Source: BOG-1112 sp964635325 (lineage in GTDB: Bacteria; Bdellovibrionota_B; Oligoflexia; Oligoflexales; Bog-1112). From it: DNA of 64,000 bases. The translations under genes and the position numbers were made by a program. The notes below the pieces were generated by a model. The model searched no databases and was not told where the DNA came from. It saw nothing but the letters and a program-made list of their open reading frames with translations. Shown piece after piece: positions 9,556 through 18,875 of the stretch. Location of the stretch: assembly GCA_964635325.1 (NCBI GenBank), contig CAZWOL010000001.1:54969-118968 (forward strand), written 5' to 3'. Numbering within the stretch: position 1 is the stretch's first letter; every line of letters starts with the position of its first letter.

Positions 9556-9594
9556 GGGCTTCTTATTCTCCTAAATGGAATAAATTCGATCAGC

Positions 9595-10746
9595 CTAAAA
9601 ATTTTTCAATGTCCTAGGTTCCGACTCAAAATTGCTAACTTGGAATTTCTGATCTAACACAGTTCCAGCGGGAAGCGGAAAAAAATCGACTATTGCTGAG
9701 GGGCCAAGAATAATCGCCCTTTTTTCTGCCAAAACCGCCGAAGCATGTTGTCTGTATCGGGGCTTTTGAGCTTCTCCTGAATCTGTGGATATAGAAAGCT
9801 CCCCTTTCTGCCTCAAAAGGCGCCGCCCTGAAGGGAGTTGCATCAAAGTCTTGGTCCCTGAAGAGCTGGGACGTTGAATCGATGTCAGAGCTTGTTCGAG
9901 TAGGTTATGGTTTATGCCCCGCTCTTGTGGGCGTCCTATGCCACAGGAAAGAACGTCATAAGCAACGCTTTTTGGCAGCTTCTCTAAAAGCTCCCCATTG
10001 ATCCCAGACATAGAGTGATCATTTTGTTGCAATTTTGCAGAAATCGATGAACGCGTAAACTCAACAAACTCTTTGGTCTCATGAGCAAAGCGAATGAGAT
10101 GGTCCTTTGCACTTGAATTTAATTTTTCCAATTCAGGGAGCACCCGTTTACGAATTACATTGCGACTGTAGATCATCTTATCATTGCTGGAATCACTGCG
10201 ATTCGGCAAATTATGCCCTTGCATCCAAGCCGCTAGTTCAGCGCGAGTAACCGTTAGAAGTGGGCGCCAATAAGGAGCATTCCATTCCTGCATACCTAAG
10301 AGGCTTCCAGGGCTGACTCCACGGATCATGCGCAACAGCACATTCTCAGCAAGGTCATCCTTTTGGTGGGCTACTGCGATGGCCCAGCCATTGTCTGCAA
10401 GTTCTTTAAAGGTTTGAAGACGGATAGCACGAGCCCAGGATTGAATGTTCTTCTGCTTGCGGTTATCTCGCTCCAATGTGCCCACTTTACGTACAATGAT
10501 CTCGACGCCATGATCTTTCGCGAGCTTGCGAACAAAAGCCTCGTCCCCCTCGCTCTCGTCAAATCTAAGTCCAAAATTGAAATGGAGAAGTGCCAATGGA
10601 AAATTTATTTTTTCTTTGAGTTCTTGATAAAGAATATGAAAAAGCGCAGTAGAATCAAGGCCTCCCGAGCAAGAAACGATAAGCCCCTTATATTTTTGAA
10701 GAAAAGCGTAATTTTGACGCCTGCCTAAAATCTCCAATGTATTCAA
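9595..10746 (-). CDS. tilS: tRNA(Ile)-lysidine synthetase TilS
   Basis: Modifies C34 of the CAU-anticodon tRNA-Ile to lysidine so that it reads AUA. 383 residues. The PP-loop ATPase motif is SCSGGLDSTALF (about 26-37), followed by AVAHQKDDLAENVLLRMIRG, which matches the conserved HHxDDQAET block except that the first His is Q. The C-terminal part is shorter than in E. coli. The only upstream start is TTG at 10746, with a purine-rich GGGTTAGAAG some distance away, so the start is tentative. It is first in the minus-strand block leading to ftsH. Confidence 0.9.
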   Translation of the reverse strand: MNTLEILGRRQNYAFLQKYKGLIVSCSGGLDSTALFHILYQELKEKINFPLALLHFNFGLRFDESEGDEAFVRKLAKDHGVEIIVRKVGTLERDNRKQKNIQSWARAIRLQTFKELADNGWAIAVAHQKDDLAENVLLRMIRGVSPGSLLGMQEWNAPYWRPLLTVTRAELAAWMQGHNLPNRSDSSNDKMIYSRNVIRKRVLPELEKLNSSAKDHLIRFAHETKEFVEFTRSSISAKLQQNDHSMSGINGELLEKLPKSVAYDVLSCGIGRPQERGINHNLLEQALTSIQRPSSSGTKTLMQLPSGRRLLRQKGELSISTDSGEAQKPRYRQHASAVLAEKRAIILGPSAIVDFFPLPAGTVLDQKFQVSNFESEPRTLKNF

Positions 10747-10820
10747 ATCGCAGCTGATTTCTTCTAACCCTCAGAAAATTTTGTGAGTGAGCTTTTAATT
10801 TATGGGAATCCCAGGAGCTC

Positions 10821-10847
10821 TTAAGTTTTTTACCAAAAACACGATGG
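10821..10847 (+). promoter_or_regulatory. sigma-28-like promoter of the flagellin pair
   Basis: TTAAGTTT (10821-10828) matches the -35 TAAAGTTT at seven of eight positions. After an 11-bp spacer, CACGATGG (10840-10847) shares the CGAT core with GCCGATAA. Transcription would start near 10855, giving a leader of about 80 nt. The position in front of flagellin, and a sigma-28 gene at 43645-44403, support it. Confidence 0.5.
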
Positions 10848-10934
10848 GGAAAACGCAAGTTCCAAGGTGGGACTTGTCGCTCTGAGGAATCGCCTCCTCT
10901 GGGCAATCGTAAATCCAAGGAATGGAGACTTCGT

Positions 10935-11810
10935 ATGGGAATGCGTATCCGCACCAACACCATGAGCCTTTTAGCTCAAAGGCAACTCGCAAACAACACA
11001 AAAAACGTCAGTGAAAGTATCGAGAAACTCTCGTCCGGGTTGCGTATCAATCGCTCTGCAGACGATGCAGCAGGTCTTGCTGTTTCAGAAACAATGCGAG
11101 CTCACATTCGCAGTTTGAATCAAGCAAAACGAAACGCCAACGATGCTGTATCGATGTTGCAGGTCGCAGAGGGTGGCATGCAAGAGATGTCAAATATCTT
11201 GATTCGTATGCGTGAGCTCACGATGCAATCCGCAACAGATACGATCAATGATCTTGATCGTTCTTATCTTAATAAAGAGTATACCCAGCTAGCACAAGAG
11301 ATCGATCGTATTGCTGGTACAACCGAATTCAACGGTCGTAAATTCTTTGTCAAAGAGGGAGATGCGCCAGACGAATATACGATTCAGGTCGGCAAAGACA
11401 ACATTGCTGGTCGAGATTCGATTGCTATCAATCTACGTGGCCTCAAATTTAACTCCGTTGATCTGGGCCTTGGAAAAGAAGCTGAAATCGGCCCTATGTC
11501 TGCAGAAGGAAAGGGTCCAACTCGAGAAGCGATCGCAAGTAAGTTAGACATTCTAGATAACGGACTCAATAGATTGGCTCAAGAAAGAGCTAATATTGGT
11601 TCGCTCCAAAGTCGATTCAATTCGACCATCAATAGTCAAGGTGTAGCGATCGAGAATTTAAGCGCATCACGTAGCCGAATCATGGATCTCGATTACGCAG
11701 AAGAAACTGCTGAATTGACCAAAAATAAAATTCTTAGCCAGTCAGGGATGGCAGTTCTAACACAAGCAAACCAATGGCCAGAAATGGCATTGGGTTTGCT
11801 GCGTCAATAA
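10935..11810 (+). CDS. fliC: flagellin (copy 1)
   Basis: Filament subunit exported through the flagellar type III apparatus. 291 residues, made almost only of the conserved D0/D1 regions. The N-terminus has RINRSADDAAGLAVSE and NDAVSMLQVAEGGMQE; the C-terminus has SRIMDLDYAEETAELTK and a final LGLLRQ. The variable D2/D3 region is very short, so the filament should be thin and smooth. It starts at ATG 10935 with GGAG upstream. It is followed after 26 bp by a second flagellin. The paralogues share the terminal domains but differ in the middle. A motif search for chaperone sites was not possible here. Confidence 0.95.
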   Translation: MGMRIRTNTMSLLAQRQLANNTKNVSESIEKLSSGLRINRSADDAAGLAVSETMRAHIRSLNQAKRNANDAVSMLQVAEGGMQEMSNILIRMRELTMQSATDTINDLDRSYLNKEYTQLAQEIDRIAGTTEFNGRKFFVKEGDAPDEYTIQVGKDNIAGRDSIAINLRGLKFNSVDLGLGKEAEIGPMSAEGKGPTREAIASKLDILDNGLNRLAQERANIGSLQSRFNSTINSQGVAIENLSASRSRIMDLDYAEETAELTKNKILSQSGMAVLTQANQWPEMALGLLRQ

Positions 11811-11836
11811 ACCATTAATGTCAAGGAGGACAATAT

Positions 11837-12757
11837 ATGGCGTTAGAAATAAAAACCAATTTGGCTGCCTTGCAAGCCAATAGACATTTTTCAGAAAACA
11901 GTGAGCAGTTGAAATCATCGATTGAGCGCCTTTCATCAGGTTTACGAATCAATCGCTCAGCAGATGATGCAGCTGGTTTGGCAATCTCAGAATCCATTCG
12001 TGCTCGTATACGGAGCTTGGATGCAGCAAAACGGAATGCAAACGATGCTGTGAGTTTTCTGCAGACAGCAGAAGGTGGTTTCAATGAAGTAACGAATATA
12101 CTGATTCGACTTCGTGAGCTAACCACTCAAGCAGCTTCGGATACCATTGGAAATCGTGAGCGTTCTTACCTCGACAAAGAGTTTCAGAGTTTGCGTTCAG
12201 AAGCAGAGCGCATCATGGCGACCAATGAGTTTAATGGTATGAAGATCTTTGCAGATGATAATGCCGACAAACCACTTGAACTTATGATTGGAGCGTCAAA
12301 TCGAGGGGATCTGCCCAATGGTAGCAAGCCGGATTTTGGTGATTTTGATCCGGATGTTATCAAGGTCGATATTTCTCAGATTAAAGACGTCAAAGAAAAA
12401 CTGAACATGCTTGTAAAAGGTAAAGTAAGCTTAGTGCCTTCAGATTCTGATGGTGGCGCTTCGGATCTAGGTCCGGACGGCACCAATGATTTGTTTGCAC
12501 GTGTCGATAATGCAATCAATGCGATCTCTGGCTTTCGTGCAACCTTGGGCAGTGTGCAGTCTCGAATAGGAAGTGTGCTTTCTACGATCGATGTTTCTAG
12601 TGAAAATCTTGCCGCTACTCGAAGTCGCATCACCGATATCGATTACGCTCAAGAAACAGCAAACTTCACCCGAGCCAAAATTCTTACCCAGGCTGGTTTG
12701 TCAGTGATTTCCCAAGCAAACGTGATTCCTGAAATGACGCTCAATCTCTTGCGTTAG
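11837..12757 (+). CDS. fliC: flagellin (copy 2)
   Basis: 306 residues with the same D0/D1 termini (RINRSADDAAGLAISE near the start, SRITDIDYAQETANFTRAK and LNLLR at the end). Its Asp/Gly-rich mid section, with FGDFDPD and DSDGGASDLGPDGTND, differs from copy 1. An AAGGAGG ribosome-binding site, stronger than that of copy 1, precedes ATG 11837. The 26-bp gap and lack of a terminator suggest one transcript with copy 1, ending at the hairpin at 12767-12796. Several polarly flagellated bacteria use multiple flagellins in one filament, and the stronger translation signal suggests copy 2 may be the major one; this is inference. Confidence 0.95.
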   Translation: MALEIKTNLAALQANRHFSENSEQLKSSIERLSSGLRINRSADDAAGLAISESIRARIRSLDAAKRNANDAVSFLQTAEGGFNEVTNILIRLRELTTQAASDTIGNRERSYLDKEFQSLRSEAERIMATNEFNGMKIFADDNADKPLELMIGASNRGDLPNGSKPDFGDFDPDVIKVDISQIKDVKEKLNMLVKGKVSLVPSDSDGGASDLGPDGTNDLFARVDNAINAISGFRATLGSVQSRIGSVLSTIDVSSENLAATRSRITDIDYAQETANFTRAKILTQAGLSVISQANVIPEMTLNLLR

Positions 12758-12766
12758 GTGTTGCTC

Positions 12767-12796
12767 GCATAGTAGTGCTTTGGTGTGCTACTATGC
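12767..12796 (+). terminator. hairpin after the flagellin operon
   Basis: GCATAGTAG (12767-12775) pairs perfectly with CTACTATGC (12788-12796) around a 12-nt loop, ten bases after the copy-2 stop codon. There is no U-tract after it, so it may protect the mRNA 3' end or assist factor-dependent termination rather than act as an intrinsic terminator. Confidence 0.5.
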
Positions 12797-12819
12797 TTGC
12801 GAAACCTTAATAGATCGAA

Positions 12820-13332
12820 ATGGATCTTTGCATGTCATGGTCGTTATTTGAACGAAACACTGAACTCGTTAAAAATCTGTATATACAATTGCAAGTTCTC
12901 GGAAAAACTGTGGCCAGCGCAGAAAGTTGCACCGGTGGTCTTCTAGCAACATCTTTCACGGAGTTACCAGGAAGCTCAGCCTTCTTTCAGGGGGGCATAA
13001 GTTGCTATTCCAACTTGGCAAAATCCAAAATTTTAGGAATTTCTCCAGAGATTCTGCAACGCTCTGGAGCAGTTTCCAAAGAAGTTGCAATCGCCTTAGC
13101 AGAAAATGCGGCTTCAATACTAGAAGCGGACTATGGTTTAGCACTTACTGGTATCGCAGGTCCTGATGGAGGCACCCAAGATAAACCTGTAGGGACGGTC
13201 TGGTGGGCTATTAGTACTCAACAAAAGACACATGTTGGATGTTTTCATCTCTCAGGATCCAGGTCAGACATACGTTTTGCATCAGTGAATAGTATCTTGG
13301 TAGAGTTTAGCAATATCTTGAAAGGGACTTAG
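12820..13332 (+). CDS. CinA C-terminal domain protein (nicotinamide-nucleotide amidase, PncC-like)
   Basis: 170 residues forming the stand-alone PncC domain, which in other bacteria deamidates NMN to NaMN in pyridine-nucleotide salvage. Conserved blocks are AESCTGGLLA (with the catalytic Ser/Thr region), FQGGISCYSN, GAVSKEVA and TGIAGPDGGT with PVGTVW. The N-terminal MoCF-like domain of full CinA is absent, as in PncC. The start is ATG 12820 or ATG 12832; neither has a strong ribosome-binding site. lolA follows after 2 bp, so the two are co-transcribed. Confidence 0.9.
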   Translation: MDLCMSWSLFERNTELVKNLYIQLQVLGKTVASAESCTGGLLATSFTELPGSSAFFQGGISCYSNLAKSKILGISPEILQRSGAVSKEVAIALAENAASILEADYGLALTGIAGPDGGTQDKPVGTVWWAISTQQKTHVGCFHLSGSRSDIRFASVNSILVEFSNILKGT

Positions 13333-13334
13333 TT

Positions 13335-14024
13335 GTGTTTATTTCGAAGCATGTTTTGCTCTTGATTGTATTATCGACACCAGTTTTTGTTTTCGCTTCT
13401 TCAGAGGTGCCTACAACAAAAAACACTCCTGATAAGCAGCAGCATAAAAAAACATCTTTGACAGTTGAAGAACTGCGAAAATTGCAAGGAAAGTTGCAAG
13501 ATCACCCTTTTCTTTCCGTTGATTTTGAACAAAAAATTTATAAGAAGCTTCGCAATAAAACACTAAGCAACAAAGGTCAGGTTTATTTTAAGAAACCATC
13601 ATCGTTCCGTTGGATTTTTAGTCACAGCGAATCCGAAGAGTGGGTTTATAATGGCAACGATCTTTTGCATTATTTCCCAACAAAAAACTATGCACATCGC
13701 TATAAACCCTATGCCGCAAAAGGAAAAAATCTTCGAGAAATTGTCAATATGGTCCTTGATTTTGATAGCTTATTGAAACGCTATACTGTCGTCTCTGCTT
13801 TTCAGGATGCAAAATTGGTCACCTTGAACTTAGCTCCTAAAGAAAGAGGTGAGATCACAGAAGTTGTGCTTGGCTTGGATTTGGAAAAAAACCTCATTAG
13901 TGAGGTTACATTGAATCTTGAAGGGGGAAATCAAAGCTCTTTTCGTTTTACCAACCCACGCTATAACCAAGGAGCTTTGAGCTTTGAGTTGCCCTCTAAG
14001 GTCAAGATCACTGACGCGATTTAG
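13335..14024 (+). CDS. lolA: outer-membrane lipoprotein carrier LolA
   Basis: Periplasmic chaperone that takes lipoproteins from LolCDE to the outer membrane. 229 residues with a signal peptide (about 1-21, ending VFVFA). A LolA fold follows, recognisable from FLSVDFEQ, KGQVYFKKPSSFRW and the C-terminal FELPSKVKI. The start is GTG at 13335 with GGGA upstream, two bases after the cinA-like stop. The residues 22-42 form a Lys/Thr-rich linker before the domain. It would serve the many predicted lipoproteins of this window. Confidence 0.85.
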   Translation: MFISKHVLLLIVLSTPVFVFASSEVPTTKNTPDKQQHKKTSLTVEELRKLQGKLQDHPFLSVDFEQKIYKKLRNKTLSNKGQVYFKKPSSFRWIFSHSESEEWVYNGNDLLHYFPTKNYAHRYKPYAAKGKNLREIVNMVLDFDSLLKRYTVVSAFQDAKLVTLNLAPKERGEITEVVLGLDLEKNLISEVTLNLEGGNQSSFRFTNPRYNQGALSFELPSKVKITDAI

Positions 14025-14094
14025 TATCGCAAACCTCTTTATAGCTGCTTTCCAATTGTATTTTTTACGTGCTCATATTTTTCTTCATGTTGTG

Positions 14095-14121
14095 TAAAGT
14101 TTTTGGTCAATTTGCCGAAAT
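14095..14121 (+). promoter_or_regulatory. sigma-28 promoter of the PocR/sigma-54 activator
   Basis: TAAAGTTT (14095-14102) is a perfect sigma-28 -35. An exact 11-bp spacer follows, then GCCGAAAT (14114-14121), six of eight matches to GCCGATAA. Transcription would begin near 14129, about 26 nt before the ATG at 14155, whose ribosome-binding site is AAGGGGAG. It is a better match than the flagellin promoter. Confidence 0.7.
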
Positions 14122-14154
14122 ATTAAGCAGTCTTGAATTCAAGGGGAGCCTAGT

Positions 14155-15711
14155 ATGAAGGTCGAAGTTGATGCTTTACCGTGGGAAGAGTTTGACAAAC
14201 TGCATGCTGTTCGAAGATTGCGAGAGCTTGTGGGAACGTGGTGGAAAATTCAAATTAATTTCACCGACCATCGAGGCTATCTTAGGGGGGTCGCTGCAGG
14301 GAAGTTTTTCAATCCACTCCACCAGATCTGCAAACGCATAGCAAGTAATGACCAAGGCTTTCGGGGCTGTCTCGGGACTGTCCGACAGACGGCAAAGCTG
14401 AAGGGAACAGCTACTGAATTTAGCCGCTGTCATGCAGGATTTTCAACGATCAGTGTTCCCATAAATGTAGGCGGACGCTATTTAGGATGTGTCTTTGGAG
14501 ATGGCTTTTTAGATCAAGAAACAGAGCTTGAGCAAAAGAAGTTGATCAGCAATAAGCTTGAGAGCTTGTTTCCGGGTGATGAAAAAATTCAAGATTTAGT
14601 TGCTAAGTTACCAGTACTCAGTGCGCGTGATGTAGAGTTTCTCACACACCTTATTGAAATGGTGGTGGAAGAAATCTTGCTTGCTCATGCTGAACTTTGG
14701 AAAACTAAAAAAGAAGTCGACACACTAAAAGTTGCTTTGAACACGCGCTATAGCTTTGCAAATATGATCGGTAAATCAGAGTCAATGCAAAGTTTGTATG
14801 CGATGGTTGAAAAAGTTAAAGAGGCAGACTCAATAGTTCTTATTCAAGGCGAAAATGGTACGGGTAAGGAACTCATTGCTCATGCCTTGCATTATAATTC
14901 TAAGCGCAAAAACGGTCCTTTTATTCCAGTCAATTGTGGTGCCTTCAATGAGAATCTTTTGGAATCCGAGCTTTTCGGTCATCTCAAAGGATCTTTTACA
15001 GGTGCCGTTAAAGATAAAATAGGCCTCTTTGAAGCTGCGAATGACGGCACACTCTTTCTGGATGAAGTCGGTGAAATGTCAATGACCATGCAGGTCAAGC
15101 TTTTGCGTGTTTTGCAGGAAGGTACTTTCCGTATGGTTGGTGGTACAGATATGCAGCAGACAACTGCGCGTGTTATTTGTGCAACGAACCGAGATTTAGC
15201 AAAAATGGTTGAGGAAGGGCTTTTTCGTAAGGATTTGTATTACCGTTTAAATGTAATCAGTTTGATGGTCCCTCCTCTGCGGGAACGTCCCGAAGACATT
15301 CCAATGCTGATTGAACATTTTGCAAAAAAGTTTGCGGAAAGTATGGGCGTTCCTGAAAAAAAACCGACCAAAGATTGCATGCATACTTTGCTGTCTTACA
15401 CATGGCCAGGCAACGTTCGAGAGCTGGAAAACGAAATGGAACGCCTCTATGTGCTTGCTGGTCAAGACGCAGATCTTGTCGATACAAATCTTTCTCCTCG
15501 TCTCCGAGAAATCTCCTCACCACCACGCTTTGATTGGGAAGAAGGAGGGACACTCAGAGATGTGCTGGATCAGGTTGAGTCGGAGATTATTAAAGAAGGG
15601 CTGAAGCGTACACATTGGAATAAATCACAACTGGCTAAAGAACTAGGCATCAGCCGTGCTGGCCTGCTTTTGAAGGTTGAAAAGTATGGTTTGGAAAGAA
15701 AAGCGAGTTGA
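14155..15711 (+). CDS. sigma-54-dependent activator with PocR-type sensor domain
   Basis: 518 residues. Residues about 20-170 form a PocR-type ligand-binding domain with conserved cysteines (CKRIAS, RGCLGT, SRCHAGF, LGCVFGDGF). A coiled linker leads to an AAA+ enhancer-binding module with Walker A GENGTGKE (232-239), the sigma-54 contact loop GSFTGA (279-284, usually GAFTGA), DGTLFLDEVGEM and an arginine-finger region YYRLNVI. The C-terminus carries a Fis-type helix-turn-helix (about 478-515). It lacks a receiver domain, so it should respond to a ligand, not a histidine kinase. It is monocistronic behind a sigma-28-like promoter, so it may be a late flagellar regulon member; target genes are unknown. 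Confidence 0.9.
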   Translation: MKVEVDALPWEEFDKLHAVRRLRELVGTWWKIQINFTDHRGYLRGVAAGKFFNPLHQICKRIASNDQGFRGCLGTVRQTAKLKGTATEFSRCHAGFSTISVPINVGGRYLGCVFGDGFLDQETELEQKKLISNKLESLFPGDEKIQDLVAKLPVLSARDVEFLTHLIEMVVEEILLAHAELWKTKKEVDTLKVALNTRYSFANMIGKSESMQSLYAMVEKVKEADSIVLIQGENGTGKELIAHALHYNSKRKNGPFIPVNCGAFNENLLESELFGHLKGSFTGAVKDKIGLFEAANDGTLFLDEVGEMSMTMQVKLLRVLQEGTFRMVGGTDMQQTTARVICATNRDLAKMVEEGLFRKDLYYRLNVISLMVPPLRERPEDIPMLIEHFAKKFAESMGVPEKKPTKDCMHTLLSYTWPGNVRELENEMERLYVLAGQDADLVDTNLSPRLREISSPPRFDWEEGGTLRDVLDQVESEIIKEGLKRTHWNKSQLAKELGISRAGLLLKVEKYGLERKAS

Positions 15712-15772
15712 GATTTAATGTTTTATATGACTAAATGAGCATTCTCCCATCCATCTCAGTTGAGGGTTTTTG

Positions 15773-16942
15773 ATGAATATTCATGAGTACCAAGCGAAGA
15801 AAATTCTAAGCGCTCATAAAATCCCTGTTCCCGAAGGTTACCTCGCTCGTTCCCCTCTCGAAGCTGAATTTGCCTTCCGTAGGCTAAAAGCTCCAGTCGC
15901 TGTCGTAAAAGCTCAAGTCCATGCAGGTGGACGAGGTAAGGCTGGGGGTGTCAAATTGGTGCGTAGCGCGGAAGAATGCCGAGACGTGACCAAGCAGATG
16001 ATTGGCATGACCCTAAAGACTCACCAAACTGGAGCTGCTGGCAAGCTGGTCCGCAGTGTCTATGTCGAAGCGGGTTCTGAGATAGCCAAAGAGTACTATC
16101 TCGCCATGCTAATAGATCGTGAGACAGCAAATGTTGCGATTATGTTCTCCGAATCTGGAGGGATGGATATCGAAGAACTGGCAGAGCACAGTCCCGAAAA
16201 AATCATCACCATCAAAGTCGATACCACTTTGGGGCTTGGTGATTATGTGTTCCGTCCTTTGATGTACAAAATCGGAATACCCGATTCTGAAAAGAAACAA
16301 TTGAAAGACATCATTACTAAACTCTACAGTTTGTTCTTGAACAAAGATTTCTCCATTCTTGAAATCAACCCTCTCGTCGTAACCAAATCGGGAGATATGC
16401 TTGCTATCGATGGGAAGATGAACTTCGATGACAATGCGATTTTTAGACAAAAAGATATAGAATCTCTTCGTGATTTCGATGAGGAAGATCTCCGAGAAGT
16501 AGAAGCATCAAAATTTGGTCTCAATTACATCGGCCTTGATGGCAATATCGGCTGCCTCGTCAATGGAGCCGGTCTTGCTATGGCAACCATGGATATTGTC
16601 AAATTATGCGGTGGTGAGCCTGCAAACTTCCTCGATGTGGGAGGTGGTGCAACCGAAGAAATGGTGAAGAATGCATTCCGCATTCTTTTTCAAGATTCTA
16701 AGGTCAAAGGTGTCTTCGTCAATATCTTCGGTGGCATCATGCGTTGCGATATTATTGCAAGCGCTATCGTGAAAGTTTCGGAAGAACTCAAGCTTAATGT
16801 TCCTATCGTTGTGCGTCTTGAAGGTACCAATGTCAACGAAGGCAAAGCGATTTTAGCAAAATCAAAAATGAAAATCATTGCTGCGGATGATATGGCGGAC
16901 GGAGCACAAAAAATTGTAGCAGCCGTAAAAAAAGCACACTGA
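15773..16942 (+). CDS. sucC: succinyl-CoA synthetase beta subunit
   Basis: ATP-grasp subunit of the TCA-cycle enzyme interconverting succinyl-CoA and succinate with nucleotide triphosphate formation. It starts [11 protein letters not shown] and has [23 protein letters not shown] and FVNIFGGI, all diagnostic. 389 residues, normal. The frame opens with a TTG one codon earlier, but ATG 15773 has TGAGGG seven bases upstream and is the family start. sucD follows after 13 bp. Between the activator gene and sucC there are only about 60 bp. Confidence 0.97.
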   Translation: MNIHEYQAKKILSAHKIPVPEGYLARSPLEAEFAFRRLKAPVAVVKAQVHAGGRGKAGGVKLVRSAEECRDVTKQMIGMTLKTHQTGAAGKLVRSVYVEAGSEIAKEYYLAMLIDRETANVAIMFSESGGMDIEELAEHSPEKIITIKVDTTLGLGDYVFRPLMYKIGIPDSEKKQLKDIITKLYSLFLNKDFSILEINPLVVTKSGDMLAIDGKMNFDDNAIFRQKDIESLRDFDEEDLREVEASKFGLNYIGLDGNIGCLVNGAGLAMATMDIVKLCGGEPANFLDVGGGATEEMVKNAFRILFQDSKVKGVFVNIFGGIMRCDIIASAIVKVSEELKLNVPIVVRLEGTNVNEGKAILAKSKMKIIAADDMADGAQKIVAAVKKAH

Positions 16943-16955
16943 GAGGAGATGGACA

Positions 16956-17834
16956 GTGGCAATTTTGGTCGATAAAAACACACGTGTTATCACCCAAGGG
17001 ATTACGGGAAAATCAGGACAGTTTCATACGAAACTTTCACACGAATACGCTCCTCGCTTTGTCGGTGGAGTGACCCCATCCAAAGGTGGGCAAAAATTTG
17101 AGTCGCTTCCTATTTTTGATACAGTTGCGGAAGCCAAAGAAAAAACCAACTGCAATGCAAGCATGATTTTTGTTCCTCCACCGTTTGCAGCAGATGCGAT
17201 TTTAGAAGCAATTCAAGCAGAGATCGAGTTGATTGTGTGCATAACGGAAGGCATTCCCGTTAAAGATATGCTCGCAGTAAAGAAAGCCCTCGATCGTAGT
17301 CAGTCTCGTCTGATCGGTCCTAACTGTCCGGGTATCATCACTCCTGGTCAATGCAAGATTGGGATTATGCCAGGACATATTCACAAACCTGGTAAGATTG
17401 GGATCATTTCAAAATCGGGAACTCTAACCTACGAAGCTGTCAATCAAACAACAGCAGCAGGTCTAGGACAATCAACATGCATCGGGATCGGTGGTGATCC
17501 AATCATCGGTACCAACTTCATCGATCTTTTGGCAATGCTTGAGGCTGATCCAGCAACTGAGGCGATCGTTATGATCGGTGAAATTGGTGGAGATGCAGAG
17601 ATCAAAGCAGCGAAATTTATCAAAGAAAATGTCCGCAAACCTGTCTGTGGCTTTGTTGCTGGTGTGACTGCTCCAGAGGGCAAACGTATGGGTCATGCAG
17701 GTGCAATCATCAGTGGTGGTAAGGGAACAGCAGCAGAAAAGATCAATGCTTTTGAACATGCGGGAATCAAAGTAGCACGCTCACCAGCAGAAATCGGCAA
17801 AACCATCGCAGCACTTCTTTCTAAAAGAAAATAA
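16956..17834 (+). CDS. sucD: succinyl-CoA synthetase alpha subunit
   Basis: 292 residues. It has the CoA-binding Rossmann start [25 protein letters not shown] and the phosphohistidine loop [11 protein letters not shown], whose His carries the phosphate during catalysis. The start is GTG at 16956 with AGAGGAG upstream. Directly downstream of sucC and 10 bp upstream of murB, so all three may be on one transcript. Confidence 0.97.
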   Translation: MAILVDKNTRVITQGITGKSGQFHTKLSHEYAPRFVGGVTPSKGGQKFESLPIFDTVAEAKEKTNCNASMIFVPPPFAADAILEAIQAEIELIVCITEGIPVKDMLAVKKALDRSQSRLIGPNCPGIITPGQCKIGIMPGHIHKPGKIGIISKSGTLTYEAVNQTTAAGLGQSTCIGIGGDPIIGTNFIDLLAMLEADPATEAIVMIGEIGGDAEIKAAKFIKENVRKPVCGFVAGVTAPEGKRMGHAGAIISGGKGTAAEKINAFEHAGIKVARSPAEIGKTIAALLSKRK

Positions 17835-17844
17835 AAGAGCTTGT

Positions 17845-18828
17845 ATGTCCTCATCATCTCATCCTCTACTCAAAGACATTTCTAACTACAAGACAGGAGG
17901 CAGTTGCCTCCGTCTTTTTGAGCCTCAATCGCGTGCTGAGTTATGTGAAAACTATCGAGAGATTCAACAAAACAAATGGCCTTTCTTCTTATTGGGAGGA
18001 GGGACCAACTCCTTGGTTTTAGATACTCCATGGCCTGGAGCTGTGATTAGCTTTCATAAACTCAAACATGTAGAGGTGCGTGGAAATCGCATTCTCAGTG
18101 GTGCTGGAGTGTCGAACTCCGACCTTTGTGCTCTTGCGTTGAAAGAGAAATTGAGTGGACTTGAGTGGATGTATCGTCTGCCGGGTCAAGTCGGTGGCAC
18201 CACACGGATGAATGCTCGTTGTTACGGTAGTGAGATGAGTCATGTGGTGGATGTGGTGCGAGGAGTTTCATTTGATGGAACTGAAGAAACTTATCAAAGA
18301 AGCGATGGGATCTTTAGGGGCTACAAAGATACTATATTTATGACGAATGGATTTTTGATTGCAGAGGTTGAAATTCAATTGAAGAGAAGTTCTGAATCTT
18401 CGAAGATGTTGGAGAAAATGAATTTCTGCGAAAGTGATCGTGAATCAAAAGGACATTTTGCATACCCTTCGTGCGGTTGCGTTTTCAAAAACGACTATAG
18501 TCCTGAGGTGTCGGTTTCCAGTGGTCTCTTGTTGGAACAAGCCGGTGTCAAAGGCTTGCAACGAGGTAAGGCCGCTGTAAGTCCCAAGCACGCAAATTTT
18601 ATCTACAATACAGGAGATGCGAGCAGCAGTGACATCCTAGAGTTGGCTCTAGAGATGCGCGAGCGTGTCTGGGAGCATTTTGGTGTGTGGTTAGAATTTG
18701 AAATGGAATTGCTAGGAAAGATCCCTGAGAATTTGCGAGAACGTGTTGTAGAGAAACGACAGCCCAATTACAAGCGCAGCCTACTTGCCGAAATACGAGC
18801 TCAATTCAAAACACGATTGCAGAGCTGA
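17845..18828 (+). CDS. murB: UDP-N-acetylenolpyruvoylglucosamine reductase
   Basis: FAD enzyme that reduces UDP-GlcNAc-enolpyruvate to UDP-MurNAc in peptidoglycan synthesis. 327 residues with FLLGGGTNSLV for FAD binding, GLEWMYRLPGQVGG, SCGCVFKN and LLEQAGVKG. The usual catalytic-acid Ser of GSxFKN is Cys here, a substitution known from some type II MurB enzymes. MNARCYG replaces the common MNAGAYG. No other peptidoglycan genes adjoin it; it rides behind sucCD. Confidence 0.9.
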   Translation: MSSSSHPLLKDISNYKTGGSCLRLFEPQSRAELCENYREIQQNKWPFFLLGGGTNSLVLDTPWPGAVISFHKLKHVEVRGNRILSGAGVSNSDLCALALKEKLSGLEWMYRLPGQVGGTTRMNARCYGSEMSHVVDVVRGVSFDGTEETYQRSDGIFRGYKDTIFMTNGFLIAEVEIQLKRSSESSKMLEKMNFCESDRESKGHFAYPSCGCVFKNDYSPEVSVSSGLLLEQAGVKGLQRGKAAVSPKHANFIYNTGDASSSDILELALEMRERVWEHFGVWLEFEMELLGKIPENLRERVVEKRQPNYKRSLLAEIRAQFKTRLQS

Positions 18829-18875
18829 AAAAAGTTTTAGTGTATAAAAAGAATTTCGGAAACTTGTAGTGCTTT

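Noticed and set aside
10363..10728. 121-codon plus-strand frame within tilS
   Set aside because: It lies wholly antisense to the conserved PP-loop domain of TilS.
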